Shown here: positions 26,303 through 35,880 of the stretch, piece after piece | Layout: each line of letters begins with the position of its first letter | Position numbering within the stretch: the first letter of the stretch is position 1 | Source: Sphingobium sp. TCM1 | GTDB lineage: Bacteria; Pseudomonadota; Alphaproteobacteria; Sphingomonadales; Sphingomonadaceae | Length of the DNA: 64,000 nucleotides | Direction of reading: 5' to 3' | Assembly (NCBI RefSeq): GCF_001650725.1 | Contig: NZ_LXVX01000034.1 | Location: 372,001 to 436,000, forward strand | Translations under genes and position numbers: made by a program | The notes under the pieces: generated by a model | What the model saw: only the letters and a program-made list of their open reading frames with translations | Told to the model about the DNA's origin: nothing | Databases searched by the model: none

Positions 26303-27619
26303 ATGGTCCCCCGTTACGCCCGCCCGCAAATGACCGCCCTCTGGGAACCGGAAGCCCGCTTCAAAATCTGGTTCGAAATCGAGGCGCACGCCACAGAGAA
26401 GCTGGGCGAACTGGGCGTGGTGCCGCCGTCCGCCGCCAAGGCGCTGTGGGACTGGTGGGCGACCAACCCGGCCATCGACGTGCCCGCGATCGACGCGATC
26501 GAGGCGGTCACCAAGCACGACGTCATCGCCTTCCTCACCTGGGTGGCCGAACAGGTGGGCGACGAAGCGCGCTTCATGCATCAGGGCATGACCAGTTCCG
26601 ACGTGCTCGACACCTGCCTTGCCGTGCAGCTGGCCCGCGCCGCCGACATCCTGATCGACGACCTCGACAAGCTGCTGGAGGTCATCAAGCGCCGGGCCTT
26701 CGAGCACAAGCTGACCCCGACCATCGGTCGCAGCCACGGCATCCATGCCGAGCCGGTCACCTTCGGCCTCAAGATGGCGGAAGCCTATGCCGAATTCAGC
26801 CGCTGCAAGACGCGCCTGATCGCGGCGCGCGAGGAAGTCGCGACCTGCGCCATTTCGGGCGCGGTCGGCACCTTCGCCAATATCGACCCGCGCGTCGAGG
26901 AACATGTCGCCGAAAAGCTGGGCCTCGCGATCGAGCCGGTGTCGACGCAGGTTATCCCGCGTGACCGCCATGCGATGTTCTTCGCGACGCTGGGCGTGAT
27001 CGCCAGCTCGATCGAGCGCCTCGCCGTCGAGGTCCGCCATCTCCAGCGCACCGAGGTTCTGGAAGCCGAGGAATATTTCTCGCCCGGCCAGAAGGGGTCG
27101 TCGGCCATGCCGCACAAGCGCAACCCGGTGCTTACCGAGAATTTGACCGGCCTCGCCCGCATGGTGCGTAGCTATGCCATGCCCGCGATGGAGAATGTGG
27201 CGCTGTGGCATGAGCGCGATATCTCGCACTCGTCGGTCGAGCGCTACATCGGTCCCGATGCGACCATCACCCTCGACTTCGCGCTCGGCCGTCTGACCGG
27301 CGTCATCGACAAGCTGCTAGTCTACCCTGAGCGGATGATGAAGAATTTGGACAAGATGGGCGGCCTCGTCCATTCGCAGCGCGTGCTGCTGGCGCTGACC
27401 CAGGCGGGCGTCAGCCGGGAGGACAGCTATCGCTACGTCCAGCGCAACGCGATGAAGGTCTGGGAGTCGGACGGCCAGCTGTCGCTGATGGAATTGCTCA
27501 AGGCCGACGAGGATGTCGCCGCCGCGCTCAGCGCACAGGAGATCGAGGACAAGTTCAACCTTGATTATCATTTCCGGCAGGTCGATACGATCTTCCGGCG
27601 CGTATTCGGCGAGGCGTAA
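26303..27619 (+). CDS. purB: Adenylosuccinate lyase
   Basis: Purine biosynthesis enzyme of 438 aa (two steps: SAICAR to AICAR, and adenylosuccinate to AMP). The fumarase/aspartase superfamily signature SSAMPHKRNPVLTE is near residues 268-281, with QGMTSSDVLDTCLA near 93-106 and the catalytic His segment GRSHGIHAEP near 141-150. The start is ATG 26303, giving MVPRYARPQMTALWEPEARF, the family N-terminus; the longer open frame from 26195 is not coding-like. It stands between the EF-hand gene and the lacI-type regulator without apparent link to sugar use. Confidence 0.96.
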   Translation: MVPRYARPQMTALWEPEARFKIWFEIEAHATEKLGELGVVPPSAAKALWDWWATNPAIDVPAIDAIEAVTKHDVIAFLTWVAEQVGDEARFMHQGMTSSDVLDTCLAVQLARAADILIDDLDKLLEVIKRRAFEHKLTPTIGRSHGIHAEPVTFGLKMAEAYAEFSRCKTRLIAAREEVATCAISGAVGTFANIDPRVEEHVAEKLGLAIEPVSTQVIPRDRHAMFFATLGVIASSIERLAVEVRHLQRTEVLEAEEYFSPGQKGSSAMPHKRNPVLTENLTGLARMVRSYAMPAMENVALWHERDISHSSVERYIGPDATITLDFALGRLTGVIDKLLVYPERMMKNLDKMGGLVHSQRVLLALTQAGVSREDSYRYVQRNAMKVWESDGQLSLMELLKADEDVAAALSAQEIEDKFNLDYHFRQVDTIFRRVFGEA

Positions 27620-27637
27620 GCCGCAAGACGGGCGGAA

Positions 27638-28711
27638 TTACCTGCCGCCCATCCGCGGCCGCACCCTCGGCGCGGCATCGGACTGGCGGCGGATGAGCGC
27701 ATGGTCGAGCACCAGATGCTCGGCCTCGCCAGTCTTCTGACCCCGGCGGCCCTTCACCCGCCGCACCAGCAGTTCGACCGCCGCGCGCGACATGGCGCTG
27801 ATCGGCTGGCGGATCGTCGTCAGTTCCGGCCAGATCGTCGTCGCCAGCGAGCTGTCGTCGAAACCGCAGACGGTGAGGTCGCCCGGCACGTCCAGCCCGT
27901 TGCGGTGCGCGATCGCCACGGTCGCGGCGGCCATGTCGTCGTTGCTGGCGAAGATCGCGGTCGGCGGATCGATCAGCGACAAAATATGCTCGGCCGCGTC
28001 CAGTCCTGACCGGTAGGTGAAATAGCCCTGCGCGATCAGTTCGTCCTCTATGGCCAGCCCGGCTTCCTGCAAAGCCGCGACATAGCCCTCGAAGCGGCGC
28101 GCGCTGGCGGTCTGGTTGGGATTGCCCCTGATGAAGCCGATGCGCGCATGGCCGAGCGCGATCAGATGCCGGGTCATTTCATAGGCGGCCTGGCGGTCAT
28201 CGATGCTGACGGCGGACAGATCCGATGGTGGGCGGCCGGTCGCTACCGCCACGGCGGGAATATCGGCGGCGGCCAGCGCTTCCACCATCTCCTCCAGGTC
28301 GCAGAGTGGCGGGGGCAGCACGACGCCGTCGATCCGCCCACGCAGCAGATGGTCGACCACCGACTGGACCGATGTCTGCTCGTCCCATTTCTCGACCACC
28401 AGGTCGATGCCGCTGCGGCTCGCCTGGTCCAGGCTGCCGACCAGGAACTCGCTGAGGTAGGACGAGGACGGGTTGCTGTAGAGCAGGCCGATCCGCGTTT
28501 CGTCCCCCCCCGCCAGGCTGCGCGCGGCGGCGCTGGGCGCATAGTTGAGCGCCTTGATCGCCTCCTCCACCTTGGCGCGGGTTTCGGCCTTCACCACCTG
28601 CTCGCCATTTATGACGCGCGACACCGTCATGGGGGACACGCCTGCATGGCGGGCGACATCGTTGATGGTGGGGGCGTTGCGCTGGCGGCGGGAGGTTCGC
28701 GTATCGGTCAA
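27638..28711 (-). CDS. LacI-family transcriptional regulator, probable xylan/pentose/uronate repressor
   Basis: Protein of 357 aa. An N-terminal helix-turn-helix (TINDVARHAGVSPMTVSRVING, a part; about 14-35) and the hinge helix (APSAAARSLAGG) precede a periplasmic-binding-protein-like effector domain with SNDDMAAATVAIAHRNGLDVPGDLTV (a part) near 250. It starts at TTG 28711, with AGAAGGG upstream; no in-frame ATG exists near. It lies between purB and aguA. The palindromes at 25033-25048, 30996-31011 and 44171-44186 fit LacI-family operators, and this is the only LacI-type regulator in the window, so it probably controls the whole region. The inducer is unknown (xylose, xylooligosaccharide or a uronate are candidates). 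Confidence 0.88.
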   Translation of the reverse strand: MTDTRTSRRQRNAPTINDVARHAGVSPMTVSRVINGEQVVKAETRAKVEEAIKALNYAPSAAARSLAGGDETRIGLLYSNPSSSYLSEFLVGSLDQASRSGIDLVVEKWDEQTSVQSVVDHLLRGRIDGVVLPPPLCDLEEMVEALAAADIPAVAVATGRPPSDLSAVSIDDRQAAYEMTRHLIALGHARIGFIRGNPNQTASARRFEGYVAALQEAGLAIEDELIAQGYFTYRSGLDAAEHILSLIDPPTAIFASNDDMAAATVAIAHRNGLDVPGDLTVCGFDDSSLATTIWPELTTIRQPISAMSRAAVELLVRRVKGRRGQKTGEAEHLVLDHALIRRQSDAAPRVRPRMGGR

Positions 28712-28746
28712 TGTCGGCCCTTCTGCGGGGTGATGTCGTTATCGAA

Positions 28747-28761
28747 ATGGTAGCGACAACA
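28747..28761. promoter_or_regulatory. Degenerate LacI-type operator upstream of the lacI-family gene
   Basis: ATGGTAGCGACAACA keeps the left half-site TGGTAGCG of the xylX operator, but only part of the right half. It lies 36-50 bp before the regulator's start, between it and the aguA stop, so weak autoregulation is possible. Confidence 0.4.
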
Positions 28762-28779
28762 GCCGATGGAAGCAAAATA

Positions 28780-30924
28780 TCAGTTATGCCCCGGCGCATA
28801 GGGGAAGCGCTGCGCCTTGTACCAGTTCAGGTCATGGGCGGGCGCGGCCGATCCGGTGGGCAGGGGGCGCTTCGACAGCGACTGGAAATAGGCGATGCTG
28901 GCGTCGCGCCACCATAGCGCCTCGCGATGCTGGATCGTCAGGAAGGTCTGCGTCTGCGCGAAACGCTCCGCATCGACATGGGGCTTGAGCGCCGCCCATC
29001 GCGTCTGCATGTCGGCGACATAGGCGACGCCCCGGTCATAGCGATGGACGAGACCATCCCACAGCGTCTCGCCCGATCGCAGGCGATGATCCCAGGACAG
29101 ATGGTGGAACCAGAGCAGGTCGCGCTCCGGCGTGGTCTTGACATTGCCCCACATCTTCGCGACCGGCGGCGCATATTGGCTGACGGCATTGCTGCCCGTC
29201 TTCGTGCGGTCAAAGCCGATGCCGTTCGCATCCGCCTTGTGATAATAGACCGGGTTCCATTCTGGCCGCGCCAGATCGGACACCCAGGGCCCGGGACCAT
29301 AATGATGGCCGGTATCCATGACATGGGTGAGGCCGAGCGGTGTCATATAGTCCACCGCCGCCTCCCGCGATCCCATCATCATCGTGACGACCGGCTGCAC
29401 GACCTTCGGATCGGGGGAGAAGGTCATCTCCGCCCATTCCTTCGCGATGCTCTCCGCCGAGAGACTGGTATCCCATGCGAGGCGTCCGAACGCGTACCAG
29501 TCCGCCTGGTTGAAGATCGACCCGCTCCAGTCGCGATCCGCGCCGATATTGGCGACGCCGGCGATCCCGGTCAGTTTATGCCCGTCCAGCGATCCGTCGA
29601 TGACCTTGGCGACCGTCGATCCCTTGCCCTTGGCATAAGTGTCCGCGTCCAGCGTCTCCTCGAACAGGGTGCCGAGATAGGTGAGGTGCGTCGACTGGCC
29701 CAGATATTCCTTGGTGATCTGGAACTCCATCATCAGCGGCGTTTTCGGCATCGCGCCGAACAGCGGATGGAAGGGTTCGCGCGGCTGGAAGTCGATCGCG
29801 CCATTCTTCACCTGGACGATCACATTGTCCGCGAACCGGCCGTCGAGCGGCTTGAAGTCGGTGTATGCCTGTTTCGCGCGGTCGTCGGGATTGTCATGGG
29901 CATAGACGAAGGCGCGCCACATCACGATGCCGCCATGCGGCTTAACCGCCGCCGCCAGCATGTTCGCGCCATCGGCATGGGTGCGGTTATAATCCTGCGG
30001 CCCTGGCTGGCCCTCGCTGTTGGCCTTCACCAGAAAGCCGCCGAAATCGGGGATCGCCCTGTAGATTTCGTCCGCCTTCGCCTGCCACCAGGCGGCGACC
30101 GCCGGATCGAGCGGATCGGCGGTCTTCAGGCCATCCAGTTCCATCGGCGCGGTCCATTTGACCGACAGATAGACCTTGATGCCATAGGGACGAAAGACAT
30201 CGGCCAGCCCCGCCGCCTTGGCGATATAGGGCGCGGTCAGGCTGTCCGCCTTGGCATTCACATTGTTGAGGACGGTGCCGTTGATGCCGATCGAGGCGTT
30301 TGCGCGGGCATAGTCGGTATAGCGCGGCCCCTTCCAGTCGGGCAGGCGCCACCAGTCCCAGATCGATGCGCCGGCATAGCCGCGTTCGACCGTGCCATTC
30401 AGATTGTCCCAATGGTTGAGCAGGCGCAGCCCGATTCTGGGCGCGCTGCGGATGTCGATCGCGTCGAGTCGTGCGCCGGTCTGCGCCAGCCGCAGCCAGT
30501 GATAGGCGCCGTGGAGCAGGCCGATGTCGCTGTTCGCAGCGATCAGGGTGACGGCCTTGCCCTCCATTTGGGTCGAGCGAATCGCATAGCCTTCGTTGCC
30601 CAGCCCCTCGGTCCGGATCGGCAGGGCAGGGGAGGAGGCGGGGGTCGCCAGCCAGAGCGCACCTTGCTGAACTATTGCTGACAGGGTGGGCGCCGCGCCG
30701 CTCATACCGGCGACGCCGCGCTGCAATTCTGCGGTGGCGGCGGTCAGGGTCGGGCTGTTGCCGGGGGCGACGATGGCGGTCGCATGGGCCGCCAGATCGG
30801 CGCTGCGGGCTTGATCCGCGCGCGCATAGCGCAGCCACAGATCATAGCCGTCCTCGGCCTGCGCCATGGGCGACAGCAGCGCCCCGGTCACGGCAATCAT
30901 CCAGCAAAACAGGCGCGCTATCAC
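28780..30924 (-). CDS. aguA: Alpha-glucuronidase, glycoside hydrolase family 67
   Basis: Removes (4-O-methyl-)glucuronic acid from the non-reducing end of xylooligosaccharides, 714 aa. A signal peptide (to PMAQA, about residue 22) puts it in the periplasm. The catalytic acid lies in KANSEGQPGPQDYNRTHADGANM (the Glu of NSEGQPGP), and the other two acidic residues in KNGAIDFQPREPF (Asp) and MMEFQITKEYLGQ (Glu), matching the GH67 triad. The GTG at 30924 is chosen because of AGAGGG upstream and a full signal peptide; ATG 30900 is an alternative. The frame stays open far into the opposite-strand GH3 gene, but that part is not coding. Divergent from the GH3 pair across an operator. Confidence 0.94.
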   Translation of the reverse strand: MIARLFCWMIAVTGALLSPMAQAEDGYDLWLRYARADQARSADLAAHATAIVAPGNSPTLTAATAELQRGVAGMSGAAPTLSAIVQQGALWLATPASSPALPIRTEGLGNEGYAIRSTQMEGKAVTLIAANSDIGLLHGAYHWLRLAQTGARLDAIDIRSAPRIGLRLLNHWDNLNGTVERGYAGASIWDWWRLPDWKGPRYTDYARANASIGINGTVLNNVNAKADSLTAPYIAKAAGLADVFRPYGIKVYLSVKWTAPMELDGLKTADPLDPAVAAWWQAKADEIYRAIPDFGGFLVKANSEGQPGPQDYNRTHADGANMLAAAVKPHGGIVMWRAFVYAHDNPDDRAKQAYTDFKPLDGRFADNVIVQVKNGAIDFQPREPFHPLFGAMPKTPLMMEFQITKEYLGQSTHLTYLGTLFEETLDADTYAKGKGSTVAKVIDGSLDGHKLTGIAGVANIGADRDWSGSIFNQADWYAFGRLAWDTSLSAESIAKEWAEMTFSPDPKVVQPVVTMMMGSREAAVDYMTPLGLTHVMDTGHHYGPGPWVSDLARPEWNPVYYHKADANGIGFDRTKTGSNAVSQYAPPVAKMWGNVKTTPERDLLWFHHLSWDHRLRSGETLWDGLVHRYDRGVAYVADMQTRWAALKPHVDAERFAQTQTFLTIQHREALWWRDASIAYFQSLSKRPLPTGSAAPAHDLNWYKAQRFPYAPGHN

Positions 30925-30971
30925 TCGACCCTCTCCCTTGGCTTCGATGTCAAAAGCCCGTTCGACGGGCA

Positions 30972-31011
30972 TTGACAAGTCTCTTTGTCCGAGCAATGGT
31001 AACGCTATCAG
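30972..31011 (+). promoter_or_regulatory. GH3/aguA divergent promoter with LacI-type operator
   Basis: On the plus strand a -35 TTGACA (30972-30977) is followed after 18-19 nt by ATGGTAACGCTATCAG (30996-31011), an imperfect palindrome sharing TGGTA-CGCTATCA with the xylX operator and at nearly the same distance from the -35 box. It lies between the divergent starts of aguA (30924) and the first GH3 gene (31066). Confidence 0.72.
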
Positions 31012-31065
31012 TTTGGTCGCGGCAAGCATAAAGATCGCCGCACCGGAAAAATGGAGAGGGGTTTC

Positions 31066-33444
31066 GTGAACCATAGCAGCAAAATCCTCTGCGCCGTATC
31101 GGCGCTGGCGCTTGGCGTGGCGCTGCCCTGCGCGCCGGTTCAGGCCGCGCCGACTGCCGCCGCATCGGCCAGGGCGATCTACAAGGACGCCAATGCGCCG
31201 GTGGAGGCGCGCGTGGACGATCTGCTCTCGCGCATGACGCTGGACGAAAAAATCGCGCAGATCACCACCGTCTGGCTCGACAAGGTCAAGATTTTCGACG
31301 ACCGGCTGCAACTCGATCCCGCGAAGCTCGCCGCGCAATATCCCAACGGCATGGGTCATTTCACCCGTCCTTCCGACGCGAAGGGTGCCGTCAGTCCTCG
31401 GGTCGCACCAGGACGCAATCCGCGCCAGACGGTCGCACTCGTCAACGCCCTGCAAAAATGGGCGACGACGCAGACGCGGCTCGGCATCCCGATCCTCTTC
31501 CATGAGGAAGGGCTGCACGGTTATGCGGCCGTCGGCGCGACCAGCTTCCCCCAGTCGATCGCCATGGCGTCCTCCTTCGACACCGACATGCTGCGCGAGG
31601 TCAACAGCGTGATCGCGCGGGAAATACGTGTCCGTGGCGTGCCGATGGTGCTGTCCCCGGTGGTCGACATCGCCCGCGATCCGCGCTGGGGCCGGATCGA
31701 GGAAACCTATGGCGAAGATCCCTATCTGGTCGGGGAGATGGGCGTTGCGGCTGTGGAAGGCTTGCAGGGCGTCGGCCGCAGTCGCGACCTGCGCGATGGC
31801 AAGGTGTTCGCCACGCTGAAGCATCTGACCGGCCATGGCCAGCCCGAAAGCGGCACCAATGTCGGCCCGGCGCCCGTATCGGAGCGCGAACTGCGCGAGA
31901 ATTTCTTCCCGCCCTTCGAACAGGTGGTCAAGCGCACCGGCATCGAGGCCGTCATGGCCTCCTATAACGAAATCGACGGTGTTCCCAGCCATGCCAATCG
32001 CTGGCTGCTCGAAGACGTGCTGCGCGAGGAATGGGGCTTCAAGGGTGCGGTCGTGTCCGATTATTCGGCGGTCGACCAGCTGATGAGCATCCACCATATC
32101 GCCGCCAATCTGGAGGAGGCCGCGATCCGTGCGCTCGACGCGGGCGTGGACGCCGACCTGCCCGATGGCCTCTCCTATGCGACGCTGGGCAAATTGGTGC
32201 GCGAGGGCAAGGTCAGCGAGGCGAAGGTCGATCTGGCCGTGCGCCGGATGCTGGAACTGAAATTCCGGGCCGGGCTGTTCGAGAATCCCTATGCCGACGC
32301 CGCCGCGTCGGAGAAGATCACCAACAATGCGGAGGCGCGCGCGCTGGCGCTGAAGGCGGCGCAGCGCTCCATCACCCTGCTCAAGAATGACGGGATGCTG
32401 CCGCTGAAGCCCGAAGGCACGATCGCGGTCATCGGCCCCAGCGCCGCCGTCGCGCGTTTGGGCGGCTATTATGGCCAGCCGCCGCATACGGTGTCGATCC
32501 TCGACGGGATCAAGGCGAAGGTCGGTAGCAAAGCCAACATCGTCTTCGCGCAGGGCGTGAAGATCACCGAGAATGACGACTGGTGGGAAGACAGCGTCAC
32601 CAAGTCCGATCCCGCCGAAAACCGCAAGCTGGTCGCACAGGCGGTGGAGGCCGCGCGCAATGTCGACCGCATCGTCCTGACCTTGGGCGACACCGAACAG
32701 TCGAGCCGCGAAGGCTGGGCCGACAATCATCTGGGCGACCGACCCAGCCTGGATCTGGTCGGCGAGCAGCAGGAACTGTTCGATGCGCTGAAGGCGCTGG
32801 GCAAGCCGATCACCGTCGTGCTCATCAACGGCCGTCCGGCCTCGACCGTGAAGGTCAGCGAGCAGGCCAACGCCATCCTCGAAGGCTGGTATCTGGGCGA
32901 GCAGGGCGGCAATGCCGTGGCGGATGTGCTGTTCGGGGATGTTAACCCCGGCGGCAAGCTGCCCGTCACCGTGCCGCGCTCGGTCGGGCAACTGCCGATG
33001 TTCTACAATGCCAAGCCCTCGGCGCGGCGCGGCTATCTGTTCGACACCACCGACCCGCTCTATCCCTTCGGCTTCGGCCTCAGCTACACGAACTTCGACC
33101 TGTCCGCCCCGCGTCTGGCCGCGACCCGCATCGGCACGGGCGGCAAGACGACGGTCTCGGTCGATGTCCGCAACACGGGCCAGCGCGAGGGCGACGAGGT
33201 CGTCCAGCTCTATATCCGCGACAAGGTCAGCTCCGTGACCCGGCCGATCAAGGAATTGAAAGGCTTCCAGCGCGTCACCCTGAAACCCGGCGAAACCCGC
33301 ACCGTCACCTTCACGATCAGCCCGCAAAGCCTGTGGATGTGGAACGACCATATGCAGCGCGTGGTCGAGCCGGGCGATTTCGAGATCATGACCGGCAACA
33401 GCTCGGTCGCGCTCAAGTCCGCCACGCTGACGGTGACGCCATGA
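31066..33444 (+). CDS. Glycoside hydrolase family 3 enzyme, probable beta-xylosidase/beta-glucosidase (copy 1)
   Basis: Exported glycosidase of 792 aa. A Sec signal peptide (about 1-27, ending APVQA) precedes the GH3 N-terminal barrel with nucleophile Asp in GAVVSDYSAVDQ, substrate-binding KHLTGHGQPESG and SPVVDIARDPRWGRIEETYGEDPYL (a part), then the GH3 C-terminal domain and a fibronectin-III-like domain (about 690-785). Family members of this kind release xylose or glucose from oligosaccharides. The start is GTG 31066, preceded by GGAGAGGGG; an in-frame ATG at 31051 overlaps that ribosome-binding site. It overlaps the next GH3 gene by ATGA. Confidence 0.9.
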   Translation: MNHSSKILCAVSALALGVALPCAPVQAAPTAAASARAIYKDANAPVEARVDDLLSRMTLDEKIAQITTVWLDKVKIFDDRLQLDPAKLAAQYPNGMGHFTRPSDAKGAVSPRVAPGRNPRQTVALVNALQKWATTQTRLGIPILFHEEGLHGYAAVGATSFPQSIAMASSFDTDMLREVNSVIAREIRVRGVPMVLSPVVDIARDPRWGRIEETYGEDPYLVGEMGVAAVEGLQGVGRSRDLRDGKVFATLKHLTGHGQPESGTNVGPAPVSERELRENFFPPFEQVVKRTGIEAVMASYNEIDGVPSHANRWLLEDVLREEWGFKGAVVSDYSAVDQLMSIHHIAANLEEAAIRALDAGVDADLPDGLSYATLGKLVREGKVSEAKVDLAVRRMLELKFRAGLFENPYADAAASEKITNNAEARALALKAAQRSITLLKNDGMLPLKPEGTIAVIGPSAAVARLGGYYGQPPHTVSILDGIKAKVGSKANIVFAQGVKITENDDWWEDSVTKSDPAENRKLVAQAVEAARNVDRIVLTLGDTEQSSREGWADNHLGDRPSLDLVGEQQELFDALKALGKPITVVLINGRPASTVKVSEQANAILEGWYLGEQGGNAVADVLFGDVNPGGKLPVTVPRSVGQLPMFYNAKPSARRGYLFDTTDPLYPFGFGLSYTNFDLSAPRLAATRIGTGGKTTVSVDVRNTGQREGDEVVQLYIRDKVSSVTRPIKELKGFQRVTLKPGETRTVTFTISPQSLWMWNDHMQRVVEPGDFEIMTGNSSVALKSATLTVTP

Positions 33445-35810
33445 GTCTTGCCCGCCGCCAGGCGCTCGGCCTGCTCGCCTCCACGTCGCTCTTCGCGGCG
33501 GCTCCGGCGGTCGCAAAGGGGAAGGGCGGTCCGCTCTACAAGGATGCGTCCGCGCCCATCGACCTGCGCGTGCGCGACCTGCTCGCGCGCATGACGCTGG
33601 AGGAGAAGGTCGGCCAGATCATCGCGCTCTGGGCGACCAAGGCCGACATCATGGACGACCTCACCTTCTCGCCGGGCAAGGCAAGCCAGGCCTATCCCGC
33701 CGGATTCGGCCAGATCACCCGCCCGTCGGACCGACGCGGCGCGCCCAATGGCTCCAATCAGGCGGGCGGCGTCGGCGCGCGCTGGCGCACGCCTGCCGAC
33801 ACGGTCGCTTTCGTCACCGCCGTCCAGAAATGGGCGATCGAGGAAACGCGCCTCGGCATCCCGGTCCTCTTCCACGAAGAATCGCTGCACGGTTACATGG
33901 CGACCGACGCCACGATGTTCCCGATGGCGATCGGCCTGGCGGGCAGTTTCGACCGCCAATTGATGCGGGATGTCCAGTCGGTCATCGCCCGCGAAGTCCG
34001 TGCGCGCGGCGTCCATCTGGCGCTCTCGCCGGTGGTGGACATCGCCCGCGATCCGCGCTGGGGCCGGATCGAGGAAACGTTCGGCGAAGACCCCTATCTC
34101 TGCGGCGAAATGGGCGTCGCCGCCGTGCTCGGCCTCCAGGGCGAGAGCAAGCAACTCGGCCCGGACAAGGTCATGGCCACGCTCAAGCATATGACCGGCC
34201 ATGGCCAGCCCCAGAGCGGCGAGAATATCGCCCCCGCGCCGATCAGCGAGCGCGAATTGCGCGAAAATTTCTTCCCGCCCTTCCGCGCCGTGGTGCAGCG
34301 CACCGGCATCGCCGCCGTCATGCCCAGCTATAATGAAATCGACGGCGTCCCTTCGCATCAGAACACATGGCTGCTTGGCGACATATTGCGCGGCGAATGG
34401 CATTTCGACGGCGCGGTGGTCAGCGATTATGGCGCGGTCCACGAACTCGACACCATCCACCATGTCCAGCCCGACCCGGAGGCATCGGCCCGCGCCGCCC
34501 TTCGCGCCGGGGTCGATTGCGAGCTGCCCGATGGCATGACCTATCGGACGCTCGTGGAACAGGTCCGCAGCGGAAAAGTGCCCCTCGAAGCGGTCGACAT
34601 CGCCTGCACGCGCATGTTGACGCTCAAGTTCCGCGCGGGCCTGTTCGAAAATCCATGGCCGCGTCGTGACTATGACGCGCTGACCGGCAATGCGGAGGCG
34701 CGTGCGCTGGCCCTGAAAGCCGCGCACAAATCGATCGCCCTGCTGAGGAATGACGGCATCCTGCCGCTCACCCCCGGCGCGCACAAGCGGGTCGCGGTGA
34801 TCGGTCCCAACGCCGCCATCGCGCGGCTGGGCGGCTATTCCTCCATCCCGCGCCAGGACGTGTCGCTGCTGGAAGGGGTGCAGGCGAAGCTGAACGGCAA
34901 GGCGCAGGTTGTCCATGCCCAGGGCGTCTTCATCACCCAGAGCGAGGATCGCTCGGTGGACGAGGTGTTCCTCGCCGATCCGGAAAAGAACCGCGCGCTG
35001 ATCGCCGAAGCCGTCGCGGTCGCGAAAACCGCCGACATCGTCCTCCTCGCCATCGGCGACACCGAACAGACCAGCCGCGAAGGCTTTGCCGCCAACCATC
35101 TGGGCGACCGCACCAGCCTCGATCTGGTGGGCGAACAGAATGACCTGTTCGCGGCGATCAAGGCGACCGGCAAGCCCGTCGTCGTATGCGCCATCAACGG
35201 ACGGCCGCCCAGCTATCCCGCCGTGGTCGATGGCGCCAACGCGTTGCTGGAATGCTGGTATCCGGGGCAGGAGGGCGGCACCGCCATGGCCGACATCCTG
35301 TTCGGGGACGTCAACCCCGGCGCCAAGCTGCCCGTCACCGTCGCCCGCGACGCAGGCCAGATCCCGATCTTCTACAACCGCAAGCCATCGGCCCGGCGCG
35401 GCTATGTGTTCGAGGATATCTCGCCGCTTTTCCCCTTCGGATATGGCCTTAGCTACACGAAGTTCGAGATCGGAAAGCCACGTCTCTCCGCGCCGCGCAT
35501 CGGCGTGGGCGGGACCGTCACGGTGGAGGTCGATGTCCGCAATGTGGGGACAAGGGCAGGGGACGAAGTCGTCCAGCTCTATGTCCACGACCAGACCGCC
35601 AGCGTCACCCGGCCGATCAAGGAATTGAAGGGCTTCGAACGCATCACGCTTGCGCCGGGCGAGAGCAGGACCGTGCGTCTGGCGCTCGGCCCCGACGCCT
35701 TCAGCTTATGGAATCTCGACATGGAGGAGGCGGTCGAACCCGGCCTGTTCGACATCATGGTCGGGCCGGACAGCGCCGCGCTCCAGTCTGTCACGCTGGA
35801 AATCGCCTGA
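33441..35810 (+). CDS. Glycoside hydrolase family 3 enzyme, probable beta-xylosidase/beta-glucosidase (copy 2)
   Basis: Paralogue of the preceding gene, 789 aa, with the same layout: barrel with nucleophile Asp in GAVVSDYGAVHE, KHMTGHGQPQSG, GH3 C-terminal domain and a terminal fibronectin-III-like domain. The N-terminus MSLARRQALGLLASTSLFAAAPAVA has paired arginines before the hydrophobic stretch, like a Tat signal, whereas copy 1 has an ordinary Sec signal. An insertion at about residues 95-118 (RGAPNGSNQAGGVGARW) distinguishes the copies near the active site. The start is ATG 33441, overlapping the stop of copy 1. Likely action is on xylooligosaccharides freed by aguA. Confidence 0.88.
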   Translation: MSLARRQALGLLASTSLFAAAPAVAKGKGGPLYKDASAPIDLRVRDLLARMTLEEKVGQIIALWATKADIMDDLTFSPGKASQAYPAGFGQITRPSDRRGAPNGSNQAGGVGARWRTPADTVAFVTAVQKWAIEETRLGIPVLFHEESLHGYMATDATMFPMAIGLAGSFDRQLMRDVQSVIAREVRARGVHLALSPVVDIARDPRWGRIEETFGEDPYLCGEMGVAAVLGLQGESKQLGPDKVMATLKHMTGHGQPQSGENIAPAPISERELRENFFPPFRAVVQRTGIAAVMPSYNEIDGVPSHQNTWLLGDILRGEWHFDGAVVSDYGAVHELDTIHHVQPDPEASARAALRAGVDCELPDGMTYRTLVEQVRSGKVPLEAVDIACTRMLTLKFRAGLFENPWPRRDYDALTGNAEARALALKAAHKSIALLRNDGILPLTPGAHKRVAVIGPNAAIARLGGYSSIPRQDVSLLEGVQAKLNGKAQVVHAQGVFITQSEDRSVDEVFLADPEKNRALIAEAVAVAKTADIVLLAIGDTEQTSREGFAANHLGDRTSLDLVGEQNDLFAAIKATGKPVVVCAINGRPPSYPAVVDGANALLECWYPGQEGGTAMADILFGDVNPGAKLPVTVARDAGQIPIFYNRKPSARRGYVFEDISPLFPFGYGLSYTKFEIGKPRLSAPRIGVGGTVTVEVDVRNVGTRAGDEVVQLYVHDQTASVTRPIKELKGFERITLAPGESRTVRLALGPDAFSLWNLDMEEAVEPGLFDIMVGPDSAALQSVTLEIA

Positions 35811-35825
35811 TTGGTCAGGCCAGTA

Positions 35826-35866
35826 TTGACGAAAAGGCAGATTGCATAGATATTGGCTTTACCAAT
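35826..35866 (+). promoter_or_regulatory. Putative internal promoter with palindrome upstream of manD
   Basis: A -35-like TTGACG (35826-35831) is followed after about 17 nt by GATATT and the palindrome ATTGGCTTTACCAAT (35852-35866), 15 bp before the manD ATG. The palindrome (TTGG-N5-CCAA) differs from the TGGTA-CGCTATCA type, so it could belong to another regulator or be a degenerate form. Confidence 0.5.
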
Positions 35867-35880
35867 TTACGGAGTGTCCG

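Noticed and set aside
28780..33516. Minus-strand frame open for about 4.7 kb, suggesting a 1578-aa protein
   Set aside because: Only 28780-30924 encodes the GH67 enzyme with its signal peptide. The rest lies opposite the GH3 gene and is a by-product of GC-rich codon use, with no domain logic.
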